Shown: piece by piece, positions 12,268 through 20,507 of the stretch
Layout of the letters: every line of letters begins with the position of its first letter
Position numbering within the stretch: position 1 is the stretch's first letter
DNA from: Nocardioides caldifontis
GTDB lineage: Bacteria; Actinomycetota; Actinomycetes; Propionibacteriales; Nocardioidaceae
DNA length: 64,000 bases
Direction: 5' to 3'
Assembly: GCF_008087345.1 (NCBI RefSeq)
Contig: NZ_VHIB01000001.1
Location: 1,213,619 to 1,277,618 of the forward strand
The notes under the pieces: model-generated
Database searches by the model: none
The model's input: the letters and a program-made list of their open reading frames with translations, nothing else
Told to the model about the DNA's origin: nothing
Translations under genes and position numbers: made by a program

Positions 12268-14013
12268 GTGAAGACACGACGCTTGACGATGCAGCAGAAG
12301 GCGACGGCGCTCGTGCCGGTCGCCGTCCTGTCCGGGGCCTGGACCGCCAGCCTGGCGGTGACCAGCGCGACGGCGGCGGACCCGGAGCCGGGCGTCCTGC
12401 CCGACGGCACCGCCATGCCGAGCGAGGCCGTGGAGGAGCCGGCCAACCTCCTGCCTGCGGGCGAGATCGCCCCCGGAGTGCCGGAGGGCGACGCCGAGGA
12501 GGTGATCCGGAACGCCTCGACGAACGGCATCCCGTCCGCGGCGCTGGCGGCCTACCAGCGCGCCGCGCAGGTCATCGACTCCGCCGACCCCTCCTGCAAC
12601 ATCGAGTGGCCCCTGATCGCGGCCATCGGCCGCGTCGAGTCCGACCACGGCCGCTACGGCGGCAACACCCTGACCGCCGAAGGCCTCACCGAGCCCGGCA
12701 TCTACGGCATCGCCCTGGACGGCACCAACGGCACCGCGAAGATCACCGACACCGACGCCGGCCGCTACGACAACGACCAGAGCTACGACCGCGCCGTCGG
12801 CCCCATGCAGTTCATCCCCTCCACCTGGGCCGTGGTCGGCGTCGACGGCGACGGCGACGGCCAACGCAACCCCCAGGACATCGACGACGCCGCCCTGGCC
12901 ACCGCGGTCTACCTCTGCTCCGGCGACGAGGACCTCGCCACCCGCCCCGGCCAGGAAGCCGCGGTCTACCGCTACAACCACAGCGACGACTACGTCCGGC
13001 TCGTCCTCTCCATCATGGCCGCCTACGCCGACGGCGACTACAACGCCGTCCCCAACGGCACGTCGAGCTCGGCCGGGTCCAGCTCGTCGTTCGGAGGCTT
13101 CGTCGCGGGCAGCACCGGCGGCACCGGCGGCTCACGTGCCGGCGGCTCGGGCGGGCGGCGTGACGGCGGGCCGCGCGGTGGCCGGGACGGCGGCGGCATG
13201 GGCGGTGGTTTCGGCGGCCTCGTCGGGGACCGCGGTGGCTCGAGCCCGGTGGGCGGCGCCGACGGCGAGACCGGCACGGGTGGCCAGTCCGGCAGCGGCA
13301 GCACCGGCGGCAGCACCGGCGGCTCCGGCAGCGCTGACGGCGGCAGCACGGGCGGCAGCACTGGTGGTGGCACTGGTGGTGGCACGGGTGGTGGCGGTTC
13401 CGGTGGCGGGCTGCTCGGTGGTGGCGGCGGCCTCCTCGGGGGCGGCGGCTCGGGCGGTTCTGGTGGCACGGGTGGTTCCGGTGGTTCCGATGGCGGGACG
13501 GGCGGCGACGGCGGCGGTTCGGGTGGCGACGGCGGCGGTTCGGGTGGCGGGCTGCTCGGTGGTGGCGGGCTCCTCGGAGGCGGCGGCTCAGGCGGCGGCT
13601 CAGGCGGCGGCACTGGTGGCGGTTCCGGTGGGGGCACCGGTGGGTCCGGTGGTTCGGGCGGCTCTGGAGACGGTGGCGGTGGCGGCCTGCTCGGAGGCGG
13701 TGGTCTCCTCGGCGGCGGTGGTTCGGGCGACTCCGGCGGTGGCTCCGGCGGCGGTGGGCTCCTCGGAGGTGGTTCCGGCGGTGGCGGCCTCCTCGGTGGT
13801 GAGGGCGGTGGCGGGCTTCTCGGCGGGAGCCGGACCGGTGGCAGCAGCTCCGGCGGCGACACCGGTGGGAGCAACGGTGGCAGCACCGGTGGCTCGGTCG
13901 GCGGCGTCGTGGAGACGGTGCTCACGGAGGCCCAGGCTCGGACCCAGTGCCTCGCGCAGGGCGTCTCGCTCCTCCAGCTGCCCACCTGCATCGCCCGCCT
14001 CATCGGCGGCTGA
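12268..14013 (+). CDS. Secreted lytic transglycosylase-like protein with long Gly/Ser tail
   Basis: A protein of about 581 residues. The N-terminus is a Sec signal peptide (basic residues, hydrophobic core, cleavage after an Ala-rich site near residue 37). Residues 85-270 form a lysozyme-like transglycosylase domain: IGRVESDHG places the likely catalytic Glu at 124 and GPMQFIPSTW (178-187) is the family's substrate-groove motif. Residues 280-545 are almost only Gly and Ser, with recurring GGLLGGGG modules. A short Cys-containing tail (TQCLAQ, PTCIARL) ends the protein. It should cleave peptidoglycan outside the cell. The start is uncertain (GTG 12250, 12256, 12268 or ATG 12289 are in frame). 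The low-complexity tail is unusual. Confidence 0.85.
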   Translation: MKTRRLTMQQKATALVPVAVLSGAWTASLAVTSATAADPEPGVLPDGTAMPSEAVEEPANLLPAGEIAPGVPEGDAEEVIRNASTNGIPSAALAAYQRAAQVIDSADPSCNIEWPLIAAIGRVESDHGRYGGNTLTAEGLTEPGIYGIALDGTNGTAKITDTDAGRYDNDQSYDRAVGPMQFIPSTWAVVGVDGDGDGQRNPQDIDDAALATAVYLCSGDEDLATRPGQEAAVYRYNHSDDYVRLVLSIMAAYADGDYNAVPNGTSSSAGSSSSFGGFVAGSTGGTGGSRAGGSGGRRDGGPRGGRDGGGMGGGFGGLVGDRGGSSPVGGADGETGTGGQSGSGSTGGSTGGSGSADGGSTGGSTGGGTGGGTGGGGSGGGLLGGGGGLLGGGGSGGSGGTGGSGGSDGGTGGDGGGSGGDGGGSGGGLLGGGGLLGGGGSGGGSGGGTGGGSGGGTGGSGGSGGSGDGGGGGLLGGGGLLGGGGSGDSGGGSGGGGLLGGGSGGGGLLGGEGGGGLLGGSRTGGSSSGGDTGGSNGGSTGGSVGGVVETVLTEAQARTQCLAQGVSLLQLPTCIARLIGG

Positions 14014-14044
14014 GCCGGCCGCAGGAACGACCCAGGACGCACGA

Positions 14045-14071
14045 CGGCCGGCCACCCCAGGTGGCCGGCCG
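14045..14071. terminator. 12-bp hairpin between convergent genes
   Basis: CGGCCGGCCACC (14045-14056) and GGTGGCCGGCCG (14060-14071) form a perfect 12-bp stem with a 3-nt loop. It is placed between the stop of the transglycosylase gene and that of the DUF5709 gene, so it probably terminates both. No T-run is present. Confidence 0.65.
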
Positions 14072-14086
14072 GCGGGGGTCGGAGAG

Positions 14087-14530
14087 CTACACCCCGGCCA
14101 CCACCACGACCACCTGCAGCGCGGCCTCCTCGGCCGTCGCACCGGCACCGTCGATCCCCACGTCCATGGCGACCGCGTCGGACTCGGCGTCCTCGTGGGC
14201 CCCCTCGTCGGGGGCGACCAGGCGGCCGGCACGCTCGCCGCCGACCTCGGAGTCCTCGAGGTTCTCCTCGTCACCCGCGTCGTCGAAGACGTCCGGCTCC
14301 TCCTGGGCGATCCGCATGTCGAGGGTCTCGCCCTCGCGTTGCTCGGCCGCGGTGTTGCCGAACCCCTGCCCGGGGGACCACTTCTGGTTCGGGACGATGC
14401 CCTCGTCGAGCACGTCCTCGACGCCCCGGTCGTCCAAGGTGTCGTAGGGCTGCATCTGGCTGCCCTGCTCCTCAGGATCGATGCTCGTCTCGTCGATCTC
14501 GTTCATGCCCTCGGGGCTGCCGGTGGTCAT
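14087..14530 (-). CDS. DUF5709 family protein
   Basis: A 147-residue acidic hydrophilic protein. Residues 1-90 (DPEEQGSQMQPYDTL, then NQKWSPGQGFGNT) match the actinobacterial DUF5709 family, which I know only as a small protein often annotated with stress response. The Glu/Asp-rich sequence and lack of a hydrophobic core suggest disorder. The C-terminal 20 residues become Val/Ala-rich. It converges with the transglycosylase gene and is divergent from the SsgA-like gene. A GTTT...GGGTGG pair upstream on its strand is too closely spaced (12 bp) to be a confident stress promoter. Confidence 0.75.
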   Translation of the reverse strand: MTTGSPEGMNEIDETSIDPEEQGSQMQPYDTLDDRGVEDVLDEGIVPNQKWSPGQGFGNTAAEQREGETLDMRIAQEEPDVFDDAGDEENLEDSEVGGERAGRLVAPDEGAHEDAESDAVAMDVGIDGAGATAEEAALQVVVVVAGV

Positions 14531-14659
14531 CGCTCACCTCTCTCGTCGCGTTCCCCTGTTATGTGCCACCCGGCGGCGATCCGAAACGCCGCCTCGCGAG
14601 CGGCCTCCACCATCCTCAAACCTCGAGGCTCCACGGGTCCAAACCTCCGGCCTGGTTGG

Positions 14660-14684
14660 GTTCCGTCACACCTCGGACGGGTAA
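14660..14684 (+). promoter_or_regulatory. Candidate general-stress sigma (SigB/SigF-type) promoter
   Basis: GTTC, a 15-bp spacer and GGGTAA fit the actinobacterial SigB/SigF consensus GTTT-N14-16-GGGTAT with two mismatches. It lies 50 bp before the SsgA-like start codon. Confidence 0.45.
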
Positions 14685-14733
14685 CTGTCGTGATGTCTGG
14701 TCGTTGACCTGGCAACCCGAGGAGGTCGCCGCC

Positions 14734-15132
14734 ATGCAACGAGTCGTCGTCGAGACCGCCGGCTGGATCCGCACCCACGTAGGAGCCGACGCGGTCGAGG
14801 TCTCGCTGACCTACGAACCGACCGACCCGTACGCCGTCACCGTCCGTGTGCACGCCGACACCGGCACCACCACCTGGACGTTCGCGCGCGACCTCCTCGC
14901 GGACGGACTCCGGTCGATGGTGCCCCTGGGCGAGGGCCAGGTCCGCGTGCAGGCCACGTCGGTGCTGACCGAGATCTCGCGCACCGACGACGCCGGGACC
15001 ACGACCGTGCTCCGGTTGCCGTGGTGGAACACCCGGGAGTTCGTCCGGCTCAGCCAGGCCGTCGTCGCGCGGGGCGAGGAGGAGGTCGACGTCGACTCCT
15101 GGCTCGCCGCGATGACCGGCAGCGAGGGGTGA
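14734..15132 (+). CDS. SsgA/SsgB-like (SALP) regulator of cell division
   Basis: A 132-residue protein of the SsgA-like family, small actinobacterial proteins that in Streptomyces localise the septum and peptidoglycan machinery during sporulation. Diagnostic segments are YEPTDPYAVTV (residues 28-38) and WTFARDLLADGL (48-59), matching the family's D-P-Y-A-V and W-x-F-x-R-x-L-L-x-x-G-L motifs. The ATG is preceded by GAGGAGG. In non-sporulating relatives the role is presumed to be cell-wall or division control. A strong terminator follows, so it is a single-gene unit, perhaps stress-induced. Confidence 0.85.
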   Translation: MQRVVVETAGWIRTHVGADAVEVSLTYEPTDPYAVTVRVHADTGTTTWTFARDLLADGLRSMVPLGEGQVRVQATSVLTEISRTDDAGTTTVLRLPWWNTREFVRLSQAVVARGEEEVDVDSWLAAMTGSEG

Positions 15133-15147
15133 GCCCCGCGATGCATC

Positions 15148-15186
15148 CGACGACGGACGGCGCCCGCCGTCCGTCGTCGTGTTTTT
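15148..15186 (+). terminator. Intrinsic terminator after the SsgA-like gene
   Basis: A 14-bp perfect stem (15148-15161 with 15166-15179) and a 4-nt loop are followed by TGTTTTT. This is the clearest rho-independent terminator in the window. Confidence 0.9.
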
Positions 15187-15280
15187 CACACGTTTCCGTC
15201 ATGCCGGGCTGACTTCCGGCCGATAGTGAACAACGAGGTCACTGGGAGAGGGCCTCGACGACATTGGGAGGTACACGACG

Positions 15281-15463
15281 ATGTGTGCACACACGCCGAG
15301 CTGTCCGAGCGCGGACGACCAGTGGGCCTGGACCGCGCACGTGGTCGCCGATCACCAGGAGCAGGGCTGGAGCCGGCTCTGCAACGGCGTGATCCTCTTC
15401 GACGACGGCTTCTTCCTGGCTCCTGACGGCCACAGCGAGCCGGTGCTGATGCGGTCGGCCTGA
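15281..15463 (+). CDS. DUF5999 family small protein
   Basis: A 60-residue protein. MCAHTPSCPSAD at the N-terminus and GWSRLCNGVILFDDGF in the middle are the hallmarks of DUF5999, a small conserved actinobacterial family of unknown function. Cys and His residues at the N-terminus (Cys2, His4, Cys8) may bind metal, which is inference. The ATG has GGGAGG 8 bp upstream. It is followed after 21 bp by the next gene. Confidence 0.85.
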   Translation: MCAHTPSCPSADDQWAWTAHVVADHQEQGWSRLCNGVILFDDGFFLAPDGHSEPVLMRSA

Positions 15464-15484
15464 GCCGACCCGACGGGGGACTTC

Positions 15485-16054
15485 TTGACCAGACTTCGCG
15501 CGCTCGTCCTTGCCCTGCTCGTCGTGGGGCTGACGCCGCTGGTGGCCTCTGCGGCGCCGTACGACGCACCGCCCGAGGAGTACGCCTCCTACGAGCCACA
15601 GGAGAAGTGCCGCCGAGCGGTGCAGCCCGGGACGCGGGCGCTGGCCACCTGGATCGACAAGCGGTACGGCGGCGGCAAGCCGGTGATCGGGGTCCGCTCC
15701 TGCCGCTCCGGCGGTACGTCCGAGCACAAGGACGGCCGCGCGATCGACTGGATGATGGACGCACGCAAGAAGGCGCACCGCAAGGAGGTCGCCCGCTTCC
15801 TGGGCAAGGTGTTCGCCTCCGACAAGCAGGGCAACGAGCACGCCCAGGCCCGCCGCATGGGGATCATGTACGTCATCTGGAACGACCGGATGTGGGCGTC
15901 GTACGACCGCTTCGAGGGTGAGCGCTACCGCAGCTCCTCGTGCAAGAAGCTTGCGAAGTGCTCGGCCACCCTGCGTCACCGGAACCACGTGCACATCTCG
16001 CTGAGCAAGGCCGGCGGGCGCGCGGCGACCAGCTGGTACGCCGCCCGCGGCTGA
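15485..16054 (+). CDS. Secreted protein with ARB_07466-like (DD-peptidase-fold) domain
   Basis: A 189-residue exported protein. The signal peptide spans about residues 1-23 and ends in ASAA. The mature part contains SEHKDGRAIDWM and RNHVHIS, whose His/Asp/His pattern resembles the zinc site of the M15/Hedgehog peptidase fold seen in ARB_07466-like C-terminal domains. It may act on the cell wall, but catalysis is not demonstrated. The start is TTG 15485 with CGGGGGA just upstream; no better in-frame start gives the signal peptide. Confidence 0.75.
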   Translation: MTRLRALVLALLVVGLTPLVASAAPYDAPPEEYASYEPQEKCRRAVQPGTRALATWIDKRYGGGKPVIGVRSCRSGGTSEHKDGRAIDWMMDARKKAHRKEVARFLGKVFASDKQGNEHAQARRMGIMYVIWNDRMWASYDRFEGERYRSSSCKKLAKCSATLRHRNHVHISLSKAGGRAATSWYAARG

Positions 16055-16061
16055 ACGGCGG

Positions 16062-16086
16062 GTTTCACGACGACGACCCCGGGTAG
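16062..16086 (+). promoter_or_regulatory. Candidate SigB/SigF-type stress promoter
   Basis: GTTT, a spacer of exactly 15 bp and GGGTAG match the actinobacterial general-stress promoter consensus almost perfectly. It is 38 bp before the DUF2231 start codon, so a short leader would be transcribed. Confidence 0.65.
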
Positions 16087-16123
16087 GTCGGCCACGACCG
16101 GTTGACCCACCTCAGGAGCCGCC

Positions 16124-16756
16124 ATGTCGTACGGCGACGCGCCGCCCCAGTCCCCGATCGTCACCCTCACCCGGCGGCTGGAGGAGACCACCGCGCTCGA
16201 CGGGCTGGCCGGGGTCCTCCGGCCGCTCTCCGAGCAGCTGCTGTCGGACCGCACCCGCGCCGACGCCCTGCACGGCACCTGGCTGGGCCACGCGCTGCAC
16301 CCGCTGCTGAGCATCGTCCCGCTCGGGGCCTGGACCTCGGCGACCGTGCTCGACGTGGCCGGTGGTGAGGAGTCGCGGGCGGCGGCCCAGAGGCTGGTCG
16401 GCACCGGGATCATCGCCGCGGCGCCGACTGCGCTGACCGGGCTCGCGGAGTTCGGGAACCTGGGGCAGCGTGACCGCCGCACCGCCTCGCTGCACGCGGT
16501 GTCGAACCAGGTGGCGCTCGGCCTCTTCGTCGCCTCCTGGGTCAGCCGTCGCCGCGGGAACCACCGACGCGGCGCGGCGCTGGCCGCGACCGCGCACCTG
16601 GCGGCGGGCTTCGGCGGGTTCCTGGGCGGCCACCTGACCGAGGCGCGCAAGGTGAGCAGCGCCCATCCCGCCTTCGAGGAGAGCGACGCCGCGGTCGCGG
16701 ACCCGGACGACTTCACGCCACCGGCCGACGAGCTCACCACCCCTGAGCCGGCCTGA
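16124..16756 (+). CDS. DUF2231 membrane protein
   Basis: A 210-residue protein. The centre (HGTWLGHALHPLLSIVPLGAW, about residues 49-69) is the family's HPL motif at the start of the first membrane segment, and three to four hydrophobic segments follow, ending near residue 175. A cytosolic acidic tail of about 35 residues completes it. The function is unknown; relatives are predicted membrane proteins, some associated with heme or redox genes. A close SigB-type promoter suggests stress induction. The ATG has CAGGAG upstream. Confidence 0.75.
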   Translation: MSYGDAPPQSPIVTLTRRLEETTALDGLAGVLRPLSEQLLSDRTRADALHGTWLGHALHPLLSIVPLGAWTSATVLDVAGGEESRAAAQRLVGTGIIAAAPTALTGLAEFGNLGQRDRRTASLHAVSNQVALGLFVASWVSRRRGNHRRGAALAATAHLAAGFGGFLGGHLTEARKVSSAHPAFEESDAAVADPDDFTPPADELTTPEPA

Positions 16757-16896
16757 GCCGCTTCCGGTTCCCCGCCCCGGAGCCGGCAAACCCCTCATTC
16801 CCGCGGACGGATGGACTTTCCGCATTCCGCGGTTATGGTGGAGAGGTCGGGTTGAGAGCCACAGGTCGACGTTCGCACCAGCAGGACGGACCCGTG

Positions 16897-17244
16897 ATGC
16901 AGTCGCCGACGATGGATCCCGCGCCCCCCGAGCAGCCCTTCGTGGTCTTCGAGGTCACCGGCGAGCTCGACCTGCACAACCAGGACGGTTTCGAGGCGGA
17001 GGTCACCCGCCGCCTGGCGGAGGGCTCGGTGGTGATCGACCTGTCGCACCTGGAGTTCCTGTCGATCTCCTCCCTGCGCTCGCTCCTGGTCTGCGAGCGC
17101 TCGGCCACCGCGAGCAACCGGCAGGTCGTCTACGCGGGGCCGCCCCGCCAGGCGCGCCGGCTGATCGAGGTCGCAGGGCTGACCGAGGTGCTCCGGATGA
17201 GCGCCACGCTCCGCGACGCCACGGACCAGGTGGGCCGGGACTGA
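16897..17244 (+). CDS. STAS-domain protein, putative anti-anti-sigma factor
   Basis: A protein of about 115 residues with one STAS domain. VTGELDLHN starts the domain and VIDLSHLEFLSISSLRSLL covers the usual phospho-acceptor region; SISS occupies the place of the D-S-S-G of SpoIIAA, so a phosphorylatable Ser is available although the Asp is replaced by Ile. Such proteins release a sigma factor from an anti-sigma kinase. No anti-sigma or sigma gene is adjacent. ATG 16897 or GTG 16894 can start it; an upstream TTG at 16852 is less likely. Confidence 0.75.
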   Translation: MQSPTMDPAPPEQPFVVFEVTGELDLHNQDGFEAEVTRRLAEGSVVIDLSHLEFLSISSLRSLLVCERSATASNRQVVYAGPPRQARRLIEVAGLTEVLRMSATLRDATDQVGRD

Positions 17245-17248
17245 CCGG

Positions 17249-18928
17249 TCAGCCCGCAGCCGGCTGCGCCGGCGCCAGCAGCCGCTGCTCCTCGACGAGC
17301 CGGAGCGAGAGCGTGCGGTACCCGACGTCCTCGAAGAGCACCGTGAGCCGGTCCTCCTCGAGGTCGGTGACGATCCCGGGGCCGAACTCCTCGTGGTGCA
17401 CGTGGCTCTGGAGCGGGAAGACCGCGTGGTCGGTGACCGGCGCGTCCGCGTGGCCGGCCCGGCAGTTGTCGCAGACACCGCAGAGCGCCGTCGCCTCCTC
17501 GCCGAAGTAGCCGACGAGGAAGTCGGCGCGGCACCGGTCCGTCTCCGCGTAGGTGCGCATCATCTCGACGCGGGAGTGCTGGAGCTTGCGGTAGGCCTCC
17601 GCGCGCTCGACGACGGCGTCGACGACCTTCTTGCCGGTGCCGACCGGCCCGCCGGTGTCGGCGACCTCGTCGAGCAGGTTGAGGATCCGGCCCACCTTGC
17701 GCGGCCCCAACCCGGTGCGGTCCCGGACGTGGGCGACCCGGTCGCGGTCGCGCTCGCAGCCGGCGGCCGCCTTGGCCACCGCGGCCACGACGTCGATGTC
17801 GGGGATCCCGCCGGAGAAGAACTTGCCGAGGGAGAGGTCCTCGGAGCGGTAGACGAGCGTGGCCGTGGCCGGCTCGCCGTCCCGGCCGGCGCGCCCCACC
17901 TCCTGGTAGTAGGTGTCGGGGGACTCCGGCACCTGGGCGTGGACCACCCATCGGATGTCGGGCTTGTCGATGCCCATCCCGAAGGCCGACGTGGCGACGA
18001 TGACGTCGAGGTCGCCGTCGAGGAACGCCTCGTGCGCCTTGCGGCGTGCCTTCTGGGACAGCCCGGCGTGGTAGACCGCCGCGCGCCGGCCGAGCCCGGT
18101 CACCGCCTCGGCGTACTCCTCGGCGGACCGCCGGGTGCGGCAGTAGACGATCCCGGCCCCCTCGGTGTCGCGGACCAGGTCGAGTACGGCGTCCTCCTGC
18201 TGGTTCTCGTCGGCGACCCGGTCGACGACGAGCGAGATGTTCGGCCGCTCGAAGCCGGTGACGACCAGCTCGTGGTTGCGCAGCCTCAGCCGTTCGACGA
18301 TGTCCTCGCGCACGGGCAGCGCGGCGGTGGCCGTCATGGCGATGACGCGTGGGCTCCCGATCCGCTCGAGCAGCTCGCCGAGGCGGAGGTAGTCGGGACG
18401 GAAGTCGTGGCCCCAGGCGGACACGCAGTGGGCCTCGTCGACCGCCACCAGGGTGGGTGCGATCTCGGCCAGCCGGTCGCTGACCTCCTCGTTCGCCAGT
18501 TGTTCTGGTGACATGAACAAGAACTCGAGCTTGCCTTCCGCGGCGCGGGTCAGCACCTCGTCGCGGTGCGCCTCGCTCTCGGCGGAGCTGATCCGGTCGG
18601 CCCGCAGCTCGCGGTGCTCGGTGCCCAGGCCGAGGATCTGGTCGCGCTGCAACGCGAGGAGCGGGGAGACGACGACCGTGCACCCTTCCATCAGCACGCC
18701 GGCGACCTGGTAGCTCAGCGACTTGCCCGAGCCGGTCGGGGACACGAGCAGCACGTCCTGGCCGGCGAGCAGGGCGGACATCGCCTCCTCCTGGCCGGGG
18801 AGGAGCGAGGAGTGGCCGAAGAGCTCCTCGGCGGTGCGCCGGACGTGGTCGCCGTACTGGTCGTGGGCGGCGCTCGGGGGTGGGGGTGGGGTCACGGACC
18901 GGAAGGTGCCCCGGAACCGCTCCGCCAA
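17249..18928 (-). CDS. recQ: RecQ family ATP-dependent DNA helicase
   Basis: A 559-residue superfamily 2 helicase that unwinds DNA 3' to 5' in recombination and repair. Visible motifs are SPTGSGKS (Walker A), VDEAHCVSAWGHDFR (Walker B plus the aromatic-rich loop), and QEVGRAGRDG (motif VI). A Cys cluster (CRADF then CGVCDNC) forms the RecQ zinc site. No HRDC domain is seen; the C-terminal 60 residues look like a small beta-domain. The start is a TTG at 18928 with a poorly spaced Shine-Dalgarno; GTG at about 18895 is an alternative. It overlaps the end of the upstream metallo-beta-lactamase-fold gene by 37 bp. Confidence 0.9.
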   Translation of the reverse strand: MAERFRGTFRSVTPPPPPSAAHDQYGDHVRRTAEELFGHSSLLPGQEEAMSALLAGQDVLLVSPTGSGKSLSYQVAGVLMEGCTVVVSPLLALQRDQILGLGTEHRELRADRISSAESEAHRDEVLTRAAEGKLEFLFMSPEQLANEEVSDRLAEIAPTLVAVDEAHCVSAWGHDFRPDYLRLGELLERIGSPRVIAMTATAALPVREDIVERLRLRNHELVVTGFERPNISLVVDRVADENQQEDAVLDLVRDTEGAGIVYCRTRRSAEEYAEAVTGLGRRAAVYHAGLSQKARRKAHEAFLDGDLDVIVATSAFGMGIDKPDIRWVVHAQVPESPDTYYQEVGRAGRDGEPATATLVYRSEDLSLGKFFSGGIPDIDVVAAVAKAAAGCERDRDRVAHVRDRTGLGPRKVGRILNLLDEVADTGGPVGTGKKVVDAVVERAEAYRKLQHSRVEMMRTYAETDRCRADFLVGYFGEEATALCGVCDNCRAGHADAPVTDHAVFPLQSHVHHEEFGPGIVTDLEEDRLTVLFEDVGYRTLSLRLVEEQRLLAPAQPAAG

Positions 18929-19731
18929 CCCTCCCCGTGGTCCGGGTCACCGGGGTCGAGGGACACCGACGCGCCACGGGCCACGGTGCGGAGCCCCTCG
19001 GCGACGCCCTCCCGCGCGGCCAGCGCCTCGAAGTCGGAGAGCGGCGAGCGGAAGACGCGGTAGTCGTCGTGGTGGACCGGGACCGTCACGCGGGGGCGGA
19101 TCCGCCGGAGGAAGTCGACGCCCTGGACCGCGTCCATGGTGACGGTGTGCAGCAGCACCCGGGTGCCACCGAGGTGGACCACGGCGGCGTCGAGCTCCGG
19201 GTACCGCTCCGCGATCGCGTCGAGGTGGTCGCCGGTGAGGGTGTCGCCGCTGAGGTAGACGCGGCGGGTGCGGCCGTCGGCAGCCCGGTGCTCGAGCAGC
19301 GTGCCCATCACAGGCGGCAGCAGCCCTCGCATGACGCCGCGGCCGTGGATCCCCGGGAGCGACTCGACGCGCAGCGTCTCCTCGTCGCGGGTCAGCGTCT
19401 CGCTGGCCCAGGTGTCGAGCCCGTGGGCGTCGAACCCCCAGGAGCCGAGCCGGCGGGCGGCGGCGGGGGTCGTGAGGACCGGCTGCTCCCGCGCGAGCCG
19501 GCGGCGGGCGACGCGGTCGAAGTGGTCGCCGTGCAGGTGCGAGAGGACGACCGCGTCGAGCCGGGGGAGCTCCTCGGGGGTGAGCGCGGGGTCCGTGAGC
19601 CGCCGCGACCACAGCCCCTTGCCGAGGTAGGCACGCTGGCCGCGGCGGATGAAGTTGGGGTCGGTCAGGACGGTGAACGCGCCGAGCTCGAGCAGGGTGG
19701 TCGCGGTGCCCACGAACGTCAGCCGGTGCAT
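18892..19731 (-). CDS. MBL-fold metallohydrolase (UlaG-like)
   Basis: A 279-residue protein with the metallo-beta-lactamase fold. SHLHGDHFD (residues 64-72) supplies His65, His67, Asp69 and His70 of the dinuclear metal site, and LSGDT and VPVHHDDY supply later ligands. It most resembles UlaG/RomA-type hydrolases, which act on phosphodiester or lactone substrates; the substrate here is unknown. ATG 19731 begins the conserved FVGTATTLLELG. The C-terminal 15 residues (Gly/Ser/Pro) overlap the recQ start region. Confidence 0.85.
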   Translation of the reverse strand: MHRLTFVGTATTLLELGAFTVLTDPNFIRRGQRAYLGKGLWSRRLTDPALTPEELPRLDAVVLSHLHGDHFDRVARRRLAREQPVLTTPAAARRLGSWGFDAHGLDTWASETLTRDEETLRVESLPGIHGRGVMRGLLPPVMGTLLEHRAADGRTRRVYLSGDTLTGDHLDAIAERYPELDAAVVHLGGTRVLLHTVTMDAVQGVDFLRRIRPRVTVPVHHDDYRVFRSPLSDFEALAAREGVAEGLRTVARGASVSLDPGDPDHGEGWRSGSGAPSGP

Positions 19732-19860
19732 GGCGCGGGGTACCCCGGGGCCGTCGCGGCATGCGGACCAGAGGGGCGGCCGGGACGAATTCGGCGTACT
19801 GTGACGTCCGACACGCCGCTCCAGACTCGGGCGCGCGGTGCTTGTCCCGGAAGGGTGAAG

Positions 19861-20433
19861 ATGACCGACACCAACGAGCGGGCGCTCCCGGACGTCCCGC
19901 CGATCCCCGTCCAGACCGCCAGGTCCATCGCCCACGAGACGCGGCCGATGTCGTCGACCGCACTCGTGGAGCAGGCCAAGGGTGCGCTCGTGTTCCGCTA
20001 CGGCACCGACGCCGACACCGCCCTCGCGGTGCTCGAGCTGTGGGCCGACCAGCGCGAGACCGAGCTGACCCGGGTCGCCTACGTGCTGATCCACGACATC
20101 TGCCGCGGCGTCGACGCCCCCACCGACCGCGAGCTGGCCCGGTGGCTGGAGGAGCAGCTGCGCAAGGAGTGCCCGGAGATCCACCTCGAGGTCACCCCGG
20201 GCGCGCCGGTGACGGCATTCGTGGACCACTCGCTCAGCTCGCTCGACACCGTCCTCGACGCTGCCCGCCGCGCGGCCCGGCTCGGGGTGCCGTTGGAGCT
20301 GCGGTTCGCCGAGGAGGTCGCCGGCCCGGCGCGCGCGCACCTCTACCAGCGGCTCGACCTCGCGGTCGAGCTCGCCAGGGCGGTCGAGCCGGGGGTGCCG
20401 GTGCAGCTGCCGACGGTGGGCGCGCCCGACTGA
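19861..20433 (+). CDS. ANTAR-domain protein
   Basis: A 190-residue protein. Residues 35-90 (LVEQAKGALVFRYG and the following helix pair) match the ANTAR RNA-binding domain, which prevents transcription termination by binding paired hairpins in leaders. Residues 95-190 show no recognised sensor; they form an alpha/beta region with PVTAFVDHSLSSLDTVLDAA. In many actinobacteria ANTAR proteins follow a GAF or STAS sensor; here none is upstream. The target RNA is not identified. ATG 19861 has AAGGGTGAAG directly before it. Confidence 0.8.
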   Translation: MTDTNERALPDVPPIPVQTARSIAHETRPMSSTALVEQAKGALVFRYGTDADTALAVLELWADQRETELTRVAYVLIHDICRGVDAPTDRELARWLEEQLRKECPEIHLEVTPGAPVTAFVDHSLSSLDTVLDAARRAARLGVPLELRFAEEVAGPARAHLYQRLDLAVELARAVEPGVPVQLPTVGAPD

Positions 20434-20462
20434 GCGGGGTGCCACCGCCTGTACGCAGCAAC

Positions 20463-20476
20463 TAGAACGCGTTACA
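20463..20476. promoter_or_regulatory. KstR-like operator before the broken aldehyde dehydrogenase
   Basis: TAGAACGCGTTACA fits the pattern T-N2-AAC-N2-GTT-N2-A that I recall for the mycobacterial cholesterol regulator KstR. It is 32 bp before the start codon of the decayed dehydrogenase gene. It may equally belong to another TetR regulator. Confidence 0.45.
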
Positions 20477-20507
20477 TTTTGGGCGCCCCCTACGAGGAGC
20501 CGCCCGC

